This document shows positions 7,583 to 14,949 of a stretch of 16,636 nt of DNA, one piece after another (within the stretch, counting starts at the first letter, position 1; the number at the start of each line of letters is the position of its first letter). The position numbers and the translations under genes were made by a program. The DNA comes from Nitrospira sp. (GTDB taxonomy: Bacteria > Nitrospirota > Nitrospiria > Nitrospirales > Nitrospiraceae), in the NCBI GenBank assembly GCA_015904055.1, contig JABMDE010000014.1:10429-27064 (forward strand), written 5' to 3'. A model generated the notes under the pieces. The model was not told the DNA's origin. It worked only from the letters and a program-made list of their open reading frames with translations, and did not search any database.

Positions 7583-9013
7583 TTACTCCTGAACTGTCGG
7601 TTCTTCGTCTTGACCGGCGGGATGCTCTGACCTGCCGATACCGAGAGTATCCATACGATATTTGAGCATACGGCGGCTGATTCCGAGGAGATTAGCGGCG
7701 TGGGTTTGGACGTAGTTGGTGCGCTTTAGAGCGTCTAGGATAATTTCCCGCTCAAATTCCATGACCGCTTTTTCAAGCGACATACGCCCGGCAAGCGTGT
7801 CGTCATGGAGAGATGAAGACCGAATATCGCCCTTGAGAATAGATGGGAGATGTTCAGGGGTAATCTGAGTGGCTTGCTGTGACCAAATAAAGGCTTGCTC
7901 AACGATGTTCTCCAACTCGCGGACATTGCCAGGCCAGGGGTAACGTGCAAGCGTTTCCAGGGCATCTTTTGAGAACTCGATGCGCGGACGTTTTTCTTCT
8001 TCCACCCGTTTGGCGAGAAAATGTTTCGCCAGTAGTGCAATGTCTTCCCCGCGTTCGCGGAGGGGAGGAAGATAGAGCGCGATGACATTGATGCGATAAT
8101 ATAAGTCTTCCCGGAACTGGCCTTTTCGAACCAGGTCATCCAGGTTTTTATTGGTTGCCGCTACAATACGCACATCGACTTTGATCGACTGGGTGCCGCC
8201 GATTCTGGTGAATTCCCGCTCTTGCAGGACGCGCAGGAGCTTGGCCTGGGTGACGGGGCTCAGGTCGCCGATTTCATCGAGAAAGAGCGTCCCGGTATGG
8301 GCCAGTTCGAATTGCCCGGTACGCCGTGCGGTCGCATCCGTGAACGCGCCTTTTTCATGGCCGAACAGTTCGCTTTCGATCAACGTTTCCGGCAACGCTG
8401 CGCAATTGAGCGCGATGCAGGGGCGCTCCCGTCGAGAACTGTTGTAATGCAGCGCTTTCGCGACAAGCTCTTTGCCGGTTCCGCTCTCGCCCGTGACTAG
8501 GACCGTGGTGCGGCTGTCGGAGACCTGCTCGATCTTCGCATAGATGTCCTGCATGCCTTGGCTTTTTCCGATCAGGTTGTGGAACGCATAGCGTTGGACA
8601 ACCTGGCTCCGTAGCTGCTTGACTTCGCGCTGGAGCGCCAGGGATTCTAACGCGCGTTCGACGACCAGGCGTAATTCGTCGACGTCGAAGGGCTTCGATA
8701 AATAGTCTGCCGCGCCGAATTTCATAGCATCGACCGCGGTCTTTACCAGCTTGGTACCTGTCAGCATGATTACCGGCACCATTTTATTCTCGGCCCGAAG
8801 CGTTTGAAGGACTGCCAGTCCGTCGGTTCCCGGAAGCATCACGTCGAGCAGTACAAGATCCGGTCCCTCCTTCCGAAAGACATCAAGGCCTTCTTGCGCA
8901 TCGGCAGCCTGGAGAATCTCGTAGGTCGGCTCAAGCACGACTTTCAGCGACGTGCGGACTCTCGCCTCGTCGTCGATCAAGAGGACACGTTTTTTTAGAA
9001 CTGAACTATCCAC
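7583..9013 (-). CDS. NtrC-family sigma-54-dependent response regulator
   Basis: A cytoplasmic transcription activator that, when phosphorylated, uses ATP to open sigma-54 RNA polymerase promoters. Domain order: receiver at 8-125 with acidic pocket DDE, phospho-acceptor D57 (LLDVMLP) and K107; AAA+ core at about 145-380 with Walker A GESGTGKE (175-182), the sigma-54 contact loop GAFTDA (222-227), Walker B LFLDEIGD (243-250) and arginine-rich FREDLYYR; and a Fis-type helix-turn-helix at about 422-455. The loop differs from the usual GAFTGA by Gly to Asp at its fifth position but keeps the Phe-Thr pair. The GTG start has AGGAG at 9022-9018, five bases... upstream in good position. It follows the histidine kinase by 18 bases, its likely partner. 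The target genes are not evident here. Confidence 0.93.
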   Translation of the reverse strand: MDSSVLKKRVLLIDDEARVRTSLKVVLEPTYEILQAADAQEGLDVFRKEGPDLVLLDVMLPGTDGLAVLQTLRAENKMVPVIMLTGTKLVKTAVDAMKFGAADYLSKPFDVDELRLVVERALESLALQREVKQLRSQVVQRYAFHNLIGKSQGMQDIYAKIEQVSDSRTTVLVTGESGTGKELVAKALHYNSSRRERPCIALNCAALPETLIESELFGHEKGAFTDATARRTGQFELAHTGTLFLDEIGDLSPVTQAKLLRVLQEREFTRIGGTQSIKVDVRIVAATNKNLDDLVRKGQFREDLYYRINVIALYLPPLRERGEDIALLAKHFLAKRVEEEKRPRIEFSKDALETLARYPWPGNVRELENIVEQAFIWSQQATQITPEHLPSILKGDIRSSSLHDDTLAGRMSLEKAVMEFEREIILDALKRTNYVQTHAANLLGISRRMLKYRMDTLGIGRSEHPAGQDEEPTVQE

Positions 9014-9017
9014 GACT

Positions 9018-9022
9018 CTCCT
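9018..9022 (-). promoter_or_regulatory. Ribosome binding site supporting the GTG start of the NtrC-type regulator
   Basis: AGGAG on the minus strand lies four bases before the GTG at 9013 and within the 18-base gap after the kinase stop codon, so the kinase and regulator are probably translated from one message. Confidence 0.65.
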
Positions 9023-9031
9023 ATCTGTCTG

Positions 9032-10306
9032 TCATGCCAGAGCGGGCAGGTTAATGTGAAAGGTCGTTCCGACTCCTTCAGCGCTCCGCACATGAATGTT
9101 GCCCCGGTGCTCTTGAATAATCTGATGGACAATGGCCAATCCCAGTCCAGTGCCTTCATTTTCTCCGCTGTCATGTTTGGTGGTAAAGAAGGGGTCGAAT
9201 ACGCGTTCGAGATTTGCTGCTGGAATTCCGCACCCCGTATCCTCAACTTCGATCTGTACCCAGATGTCGCCTTCCGGTTTCATCATCTTGGCGGTTCTGA
9301 CTCGAAGTGTGCCGTTGCGGTCGCCGATAGCATCCATAGCGTTCAGGAATAAGTTCAACAGGACCTGCTTGATTTGCTGCCGGTCCAGCATGACACGAGG
9401 CAGCTCAGACGCCAACTCTTTTTCAATCTTGATCTGTCGTGAGCGCGCTTTGACATCGATGAAATACAGGCATGATGAGACGATTTCATTGACATCTTCT
9501 TCGGTCAGCTGTGGTTCCATATAACGGGCGTAGTCGAGAATTTCTTGGATCAAGCGCTCGATCCGATGGACGTCCTCAAGCACGATTTGGCTAAAATCGT
9601 GCATGAATTCGGCGTCGTCTTTTCGTTCAGGAGCCAGCTGGATGAAGGTCTTGATTGACGTCAGCGGGTTTCTGACTTCGTGGGCAAAGCCTCCGGCGAT
9701 AGTCTCCAATGAACGCAGCCGATCCGTGCGGCGCATCAGCGTTTGAGATTGACGCAGGTCTTCGCAGATCAATAGAGAGTCCAGCACATTGGCGGCGCTT
9801 TGGGCCATTGCGGTCAAAAGTTCTATGGGTTTAGAGCCGAGTTGGCTCGTTGCCGGGTTTGATTGGAGCAAGACGAAGGCTACCAATCGTCCTCGATTGA
9901 CAAGTGGAATGGTCATATCGCCGCACATTCCCTGCAGCAGTGCTGGAGGGCTGTCAGGGGCGATTCCCGCAGCGACACTGGTGCCGGCGGATTGGTCAAG
10001 AATCTGCCGATGTGTTGCAAGAAAACGTATGAGGGGATGACCAGCCGAAATCGTAAGAGGCGCAGATTCCGTTGAGACCGGCCCTTGTATAGCGAGGCGG
10101 AGAAAATCAGCGCGTTCGTGCTCGGCGAGATACAGAGCGCCCTGTTGGCAGTGTGCCATTTGGGACAATTCTGATAGCACACGCTCAGCAGTTGCAGAGA
10201 TGCTCGTAATGTCCCCGATTGCTTGTGAAAACTGTGTCAGGCGCCGTAGCGATTCAGCAGCGGACGGTGCAGTCATCATTTGTTGCGGGCATACGTGGTC
10301 GGTCAT
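9032..10306 (-). CDS. Soluble GAF-domain sensor histidine kinase
   Basis: A cytoplasmic sensor kinase of 424 residues that should autophosphorylate and pass phosphate to the NtrC-type regulator encoded 18 bases downstream. The N-terminal half (about 25-180) is GAF-like, with ALYLAEHERADFLRLA and IPLVNRGRLVAFVLL; it has no membrane segment or signal peptide. The dimerisation/phosphotransfer region holds FAHEVRNPLTSIK with phospho-acceptor H209. The ATPase has the N box around N318/N322, the G1 box DTGCGIP (356-362), FDPFFTTK, and the G2 box GTGLGLAIV (385-393). All catalytic boxes are intact. The architecture resembles NtrB/AtoS-type kinases, which pair with sigma-54 activators. The start ATG 10306 has no clear ribosome site, and ATGs nine and ten codons further in are also possible. 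The ligand of the GAF domain cannot be read from the sequence. Confidence 0.92.
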   Translation of the reverse strand: MTDHVCPQQMMTAPSAAESLRRLTQFSQAIGDITSISATAERVLSELSQMAHCQQGALYLAEHERADFLRLAIQGPVSTESAPLTISAGHPLIRFLATHRQILDQSAGTSVAAGIAPDSPPALLQGMCGDMTIPLVNRGRLVAFVLLQSNPATSQLGSKPIELLTAMAQSAANVLDSLLICEDLRQSQTLMRRTDRLRSLETIAGGFAHEVRNPLTSIKTFIQLAPERKDDAEFMHDFSQIVLEDVHRIERLIQEILDYARYMEPQLTEEDVNEIVSSCLYFIDVKARSRQIKIEKELASELPRVMLDRQQIKQVLLNLFLNAMDAIGDRNGTLRVRTAKMMKPEGDIWVQIEVEDTGCGIPAANLERVFDPFFTTKHDSGENEGTGLGLAIVHQIIQEHRGNIHVRSAEGVGTTFHINLPALA

Positions 10307-10354
10307 ACATTGAAGCTGGGAGTGGCGAACGAACGTCGCAGACTTCTGTGCTGT

Positions 10355-10370
10355 GACTCTTAGAAGAGTC
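10355..10370. repeat. 16-base palindrome upstream of the histidine kinase
   Basis: GACTCTT and AAGAGTC are perfect 7-base inverted arms separated by two bases, about 50 bases before the kinase start. It could be a dimeric regulator site or a small hairpin in the leader; no T-run follows, so it is not a standard terminator. Confidence 0.4.
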
Positions 10371-10403
10371 TCGCGCGAAGAATCATGGCTGCGACCAGAG
10401 TGC

Positions 10404-10409
10404 AGTATA
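10404..10409 (-). promoter_or_regulatory. Possible -10 box for the histidine kinase-regulator pair
   Basis: TATACT (10409-10404, minus strand) matches five of six bases of the -10 consensus in the 119-base gap between the 1406-residue protein gene and the kinase. The -35 position (TGGCTG at 17 bases) is a poor match, so the call is weak. Use of this site would put the palindrome at 10355-10370 inside the leader. Confidence 0.25.
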
Positions 10410-10425
10410 CATGGCGAGTGATGTT

Positions 10426-13400
10426 TCAGCCAGTGGATTTGCCCTTCCGGATGACGGCGAGGAGCACTTGATTGCCGAGGGCGGGAACAATCTGGATCGG
10501 GTCGGCGCCGGCATGGACCAGTAGGCGAGTGAACTCATTGCGTTCGTAGCTATGCAGCAGGCCATGACGAACGGCTTCGCGCAGGCGGCCGATATGATGG
10601 AGGAGAATTTGGGCTGATGCGTCATCCTGATCTTGAGCTGACGTGCGCAGGTGACGTTGAAACAGTGTTGTGAGATCGGTGTGTGGTTGAAGGACCGTGA
10701 TCACAGCCCGTCCATCCGGATGCAAGACTCGGAGTATGTGCCTGAGGCGGTGAAGAGGAGAGGGGGAGAATGAAAGAGAGAGGTGGCATAGGATGCGCTG
10801 GATTGATCCTTCGGTCAAGGGAAGGGGTGAATGCCAGTCGATATGCAGCCAGCTGGTGTTCAAAAATCTGTCTGTGGGCAAGCCGGTTGTGAGCAAGAAC
10901 GGTAGCGTCTGAGCAAATGTGGTGACGTACTGTTGAGCAAGGTCCAGCGATTCTTGTGAGTAGCCAGCGCCGATGTAACAGAAACGACTGTCCGGCAGCC
11001 CGCTTTTGTACATTGATCGATAGATTAGGTCGGTCAACATGATACGGACAAGGTCGCCTTCTCCACAGCCAACGTCCAGAATGGTCATGTCTGGTTCAAG
11101 AGGGAGGAGCCGGCGAAATAGATCGTTTTCTAATGCCCAGTAGTCAGGCTGGTGTCCAAGTTGAGACAGTTGGGCCAAATGCGCTATCCACAAAGCGCTG
11201 CGTGCTGCCTGTGTTACATGGTGGCGCAGGCGGATGCGCTCGTACTCCAACTGCTGCTGTCGGCGAACATCCCGCATATTCGGTTCATGTATGTGAAGGG
11301 ATGGAGAATTGCCGGTCAAAGGAGCAGAGATGAGATTGAGGATGGTTCGGCAGGCTGCGGTATGACGTTCGTCATACACACTGGAATTTCCAGACAGATC
11401 GACTTGTAATGGGACGATGACCGGTACCGTTCCCATGGCGGAGAACGTCTGGAGTTGAGGCCCGAACATGTTTTCAAGAGGGCGATGTGAACCGGGAGAA
11501 GTCAATAGAATGGGCGGGGTCGTCAGTCTGGCAAAGTCCGCTGCCGATGAGGCCACGTCGGTATAGTCTCCTGCAATGGCGTCGCTGACGAACTGATCGA
11601 CGTTGACATTGAGGCCCCACAGATTGGCGATGCCTCGCCGAACACCCTGTCGGTAGCTTCCGATGGCATCGGGAGCGTAGACGGCTGAGAGTGCACCGTC
11701 GATGTTAAGAACGGGGTTCAGCAAGAGCAGATGAGCAACCGAGTTGCTTCTAGCCAGAGTTTTTACCGCTACTCGCGCAGCAATGTCTTCGGCGAAGAGC
11801 GTCAATGGAGCGCTCGGCCAGGTGGCGCGGACAAAGTCCAATACACCTTGGAGATCGCTCTGCATACTGCGCAATGTGATCTGTAGGATGTCGCCTTCGC
11901 TCTGGCCGACATGATTGGTGTGGTCGTAGCGCAGGATGCGGAAACCGTTGGCGGCCAGCGAAAACGAGAGCGGCGCGTAGTCGGTTTGCGTCAGTCCGAA
12001 TCCCGGGACGATGAGAATAATGGGCGCGCTTGGCGAAATTTGGTGGCGGGCATGATCGTCTGTCATGACGATCATCTGGTTCCGTGCATTCCGGCATTCC
12101 CGTCTCGTGCTGACGAGTGATGACCAGCCGGTGGTGCCGGCGAGATCTATTGCGGAGCCGGTATGCTGGGCGATCACACGGTTGATGTCTCGTTCTGCAA
12201 ATGAGGTCAATTGCTCAAAACGGATGCCGACAAGTTGTCCAGGCTGTGACAAGCCGGGTTTCAATTCAGAGGGAACGGTGTGGTCGGAAGTGATGTGGAC
12301 GATGCGGCCGGTCAGGATCGCTTCGGGTGCTTCCGGTTCATGCCCACGCGGCGGATCAAAGGCGCTGTGAGAAGAGAAATGAAGAGCGATCAAGTCGTGG
12401 GTCATTGTTAGGCACGATTCTGTTTGCAGGCATAGGCCGCCTCGGCTGAAATTGACGGCTAGCCCCAATGTGTGACTGGTTCCTGACTTGATCGATGGAG
12501 TCGTAATGCGGACAGGCAGTGAGACTCGGACTCTGACGGTTTCACGATGATCGGTGCCTCGACGGACAGTCTCTATGGCGGACTCGGTCAGGGTGTCGGT
12601 CTGTTCCGTCGGTGCGAACAACGCCTCGACCGTGATCGCTAGCGTGCGCACGTCTTCGATGAGTGACACCAATACCGTGTGTTCAATGTCGTCAAGTCCG
12701 ACAAACTGGAATGCAAGGCGCGAAGTGTGTTGTTCAGTGCCGGCTTGGGGTGCTGTTCCTCCGCGGTCATATGCCGTACCATGTAACTCCAATAGGCTGG
12801 CGGCTGTTTTGACGATTACCGAAGCAGATTGGTGTTCAAGTGATGGAAGGAAACCGTCGATCTCTAAGGTTGCGCCGGTCGGGCTTAGCTCAGTGAGGGC
12901 GCCGCTGTACAGTGCGTTGCCGATTATCAGGCGTGCCGGCAGATTGGTGGCCGTCCGGATGTCCTTACGCCGGTCGGGCAACGGTTGAGATGTGGGTGCA
13001 GGAAAAACGGACGTCGAGGGCGTTGGAGGCGCCGTAGTCAAAACCTGCGCCACGGGAGGCGGTTCACTCTCAGCATTTGCCACCGTCCGTGGTGGAGGGG
13101 ATGGCATCGGGGTTCTATCTGCATGAGATGCCTGCTCGAGCGGAATCCATACGTTGATCGATAGTAAGCCTCCGACGGGGGCGCGGAAATCCCAACGGCC
13201 ACCGAGCTGTTTGATAAACGCATACGCGTCAAAGAGATTGCCGATCGTTTGGGAGGGGAACTCCTGTGTCGTGGTCCTGGTATCGGTCTCCTGGATCTGG
13301 ATGGCGACTTCCATGGGAGTCGCTTGCGTGGACAGAGCCAATCCTGGATGTATCGGGGCATTGTGTGGACCAACCAGGGCCGTGCTGATCCGCAATCGAT

Positions 13401-14646
13401 GGTGGCTTCCGACAGCAGCCACATAACGTTGGGCCTGTGACAGGAGCATACCCAGGAGCTGTGTTAAGGCCTCGAGATTTCCTGTGAAGTGAGGAAGATT
13501 CGGTGCATACGATCGCTCAATTCGGTCGGTATTGAGAAGTGCAGGCTGAGCGGAGGCTAGGACCGCCTCAAAGATGTCGTTGACGGTGTTTCGGCTCGCA
13601 GCGGATTCAGTTGTTGCCTGGGCGAGGGCGTCCGCTAGATGCGCGGCTTCGGCAGTCTGGACGACCAACGATTCCACCTGCTCGATCAGACGGGATTCGT
13701 GGAGGGTCTTGAGCACCTGTCGGGATTGATCTTGGATGGCGGCATGTCGAACGCGCAGATCCTTCGACAATGTCAACACACGTTGCGCCAAGGCAAGAAG
13801 CCGGTCGGATTCCTGGAGCCGCTGCATCAGATGGTGGATCGTGTCATCCTGGCGGCGAAGTTCCGAGATGTCACGCAACAGGCCGACGGTTCCAAGATAT
13901 TGCCGCTGAGGATCGTAGAGCCCCTTCGCGCTGACCTCCGCTCTCATGTGGGTGGGGGCCGGTTTATTGGCGGTCGACTTTCTGAGTAGCGTAACTTCTA
14001 CCCGCTGGGACGCTCGCGCTCCCGTCCTGCGGTCATTGAAACAATAGCGCGCGCGATCAAGGTGATCCGGAGATACGATCGTTGCGTAGGGGGCACCGAT
14101 CAATTCGTCTTGTGTGTAGCCCAGCAACGGAGCCACGAGGGGGCTAAGATACCGGAACCGCCCCTCCGTATCGAGTTCGTAGAAGACATCGGCTAAGGTG
14201 TCGATAAGCCGATCATGGCGTGCTTGCGTCAATTCAAATGCACGGCGCAGGGTTTGTGTTTCGAGCGCATGCTTCGTGTAGAGGATGAGTTCGGTGAGAA
14301 ACCCTGGTGATTTCTTATAGAGGAGAAAATCCGCGCCGGCCTGAAGCGCATTCAATGCGGTCGTGGAGTCGCTGGACTCGGTTTGCAGCACAATCGTCGC
14401 CGAGGGGGCAAGTTGTTTCAGTTCCGGGAAAATGGAGGCGGCAAGTTGAGTGAGCAACCGGTCATCGAGCAGAATGAGATGCCACGACGTCCGATTCGCC
14501 CACTGAAGGGCTTCCTCCAAGGAGTAGACCGCTTCGACCCGGCAGTTTGGAAAGAACCCGCGAAAACTGAGCGTGGTCAGTTTGATTTCTTCGGCAATCT
14601 CGTTGATGAGAAGGATCGCAACAGGGTTACTCTGAGGCTGAGGCAT
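10426..14646 (-). CDS. Giant fusion: receiver, PAS, kinase-like ATPase, two PilZ, LuxD-like hydrolase, SAM methyltransferase
   Basis: A 1406-residue cytoplasmic protein without signal peptide or membrane segments. In order: receiver-like domain (about 8-128) with candidate acceptor D61 in LILLDDRLL and K111 or K112 but a changed acidic pocket (INEIAEE); PAS (141-262); helical linker (263-360); HATPase-like remnant (385-505) keeping a GG and IPL end but lacking readable N and G1 boxes and a phospho-accepting His; Pro/Ser/Thr-rich linker (506-556); PilZ 1 (558-668) with RKDIR; PilZ 2 (699-830) with RETVR and NFSRGG; LuxD-like alpha/beta hydrolase (872-1110) with YDHTNHVGQSEG but Asp (D954) at the nucleophile elbow FAEDIAA; class I methyltransferase (1165-1402) with ILDVGCGEG. 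PilZ domains commonly bind cyclic-di-GMP, so I infer a second-messenger-controlled output protein; substrate unknown. It heads the block containing the kinase and both regulators. Confidence 0.85.
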   Translation of the reverse strand: MPQPQSNPVAILLINEIAEEIKLTTLSFRGFFPNCRVEAVYSLEEALQWANRTSWHLILLDDRLLTQLAASIFPELKQLAPSATIVLQTESSDSTTALNALQAGADFLLYKKSPGFLTELILYTKHALETQTLRRAFELTQARHDRLIDTLADVFYELDTEGRFRYLSPLVAPLLGYTQDELIGAPYATIVSPDHLDRARYCFNDRRTGARASQRVEVTLLRKSTANKPAPTHMRAEVSAKGLYDPQRQYLGTVGLLRDISELRRQDDTIHHLMQRLQESDRLLALAQRVLTLSKDLRVRHAAIQDQSRQVLKTLHESRLIEQVESLVVQTAEAAHLADALAQATTESAASRNTVNDIFEAVLASAQPALLNTDRIERSYAPNLPHFTGNLEALTQLLGMLLSQAQRYVAAVGSHHRLRISTALVGPHNAPIHPGLALSTQATPMEVAIQIQETDTRTTTQEFPSQTIGNLFDAYAFIKQLGGRWDFRAPVGGLLSINVWIPLEQASHADRTPMPSPPPRTVANAESEPPPVAQVLTTAPPTPSTSVFPAPTSQPLPDRRKDIRTATNLPARLIIGNALYSGALTELSPTGATLEIDGFLPSLEHQSASVIVKTAASLLELHGTAYDRGGTAPQAGTEQHTSRLAFQFVGLDDIEHTVLVSLIEDVRTLAITVEALFAPTEQTDTLTESAIETVRRGTDHRETVRVRVSLPVRITTPSIKSGTSHTLGLAVNFSRGGLCLQTESCLTMTHDLIALHFSSHSAFDPPRGHEPEAPEAILTGRIVHITSDHTVPSELKPGLSQPGQLVGIRFEQLTSFAERDINRVIAQHTGSAIDLAGTTGWSSLVSTRRECRNARNQMIVMTDDHARHQISPSAPIILIVPGFGLTQTDYAPLSFSLAANGFRILRYDHTNHVGQSEGDILQITLRSMQSDLQGVLDFVRATWPSAPLTLFAEDIAARVAVKTLARSNSVAHLLLLNPVLNIDGALSAVYAPDAIGSYRQGVRRGIANLWGLNVNVDQFVSDAIAGDYTDVASSAADFARLTTPPILLTSPGSHRPLENMFGPQLQTFSAMGTVPVIVPLQVDLSGNSSVYDERHTAACRTILNLISAPLTGNSPSLHIHEPNMRDVRRQQQLEYERIRLRHHVTQAARSALWIAHLAQLSQLGHQPDYWALENDLFRRLLPLEPDMTILDVGCGEGDLVRIMLTDLIYRSMYKSGLPDSRFCYIGAGYSQESLDLAQQYVTTFAQTLPFLLTTGLPTDRFLNTSWLHIDWHSPLPLTEGSIQRILCHLSLSFSPSPLHRLRHILRVLHPDGRAVITVLQPHTDLTTLFQRHLRTSAQDQDDASAQILLHHIGRLREAVRHGLLHSYERNEFTRLLVHAGADPIQIVPALGNQVLLAVIRKGKSTG

Positions 14647-14893
14647 GGCACGATTCCCGGTGTTTCTGGGTAACAGCCTGCCCCAGAGATCGAAGTTACT
14701 CAGGCAGTCCGCTGTCTGTCAGCGGCTGTGTGGCCATCGCTTTGGCTTGGTCGATATCTTAGTGCAGACCTCTGTCTTGATACCATAAAGCGTGGCGAGA
14801 AACACAGACTGGCGCCCACTTCTTTTGTAGGGGAGCGTGGTTATCAGGGCGTCTGCCTGAACAATTTTGGACAGAGGGCGAGTATAGAGGAGT
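14647..14893. other. Intergenic region upstream of the giant fusion gene
   Basis: 247 bases without a convincing gene on either strand. It should hold the promoter of the giant gene (minus strand), but I find no good sigma-70 or sigma-54 box. The one structured element is a 6-bp inverted repeat, CCGCTG-TCTGT-CAGCGG, at 14709-14725, too small to call a terminator. The leader just before ATG 14646 has only a weak GGGA ribosome site. Confidence 0.5.
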
Positions 14894-14934
14894 GCCATTG
14901 ACCTGCCGGCAACTCATGCCGGCAGGTCAATGGC
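14894..14934 (-). terminator. Perfect 17-bp hairpin after the copper-monooxygenase-like gene
   Basis: GCCATTGACCTGCCGGC (14894-14910) and its exact reverse complement (14918-14934) flank a 7-base loop. The hairpin begins 15 bases after the stop codon at 14950-14952. On the minus strand it is followed by a pyrimidine-rich CACTCCTCTATACT rather than a clean T-run, so it could be an intrinsic terminator of modest T content or a 3'-end stabilising structure. Its position insulates the giant gene from upstream transcription. Confidence 0.65.
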
Positions 14935-14949
14935 TGAACGATATCGAAA

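Noticed and set aside
14665..14687. TCTGGG...CCCAGA inverted repeat just upstream of the giant gene
   Set aside because: Six-base arms around an 11-base loop are too common by chance to call a regulatory structure.
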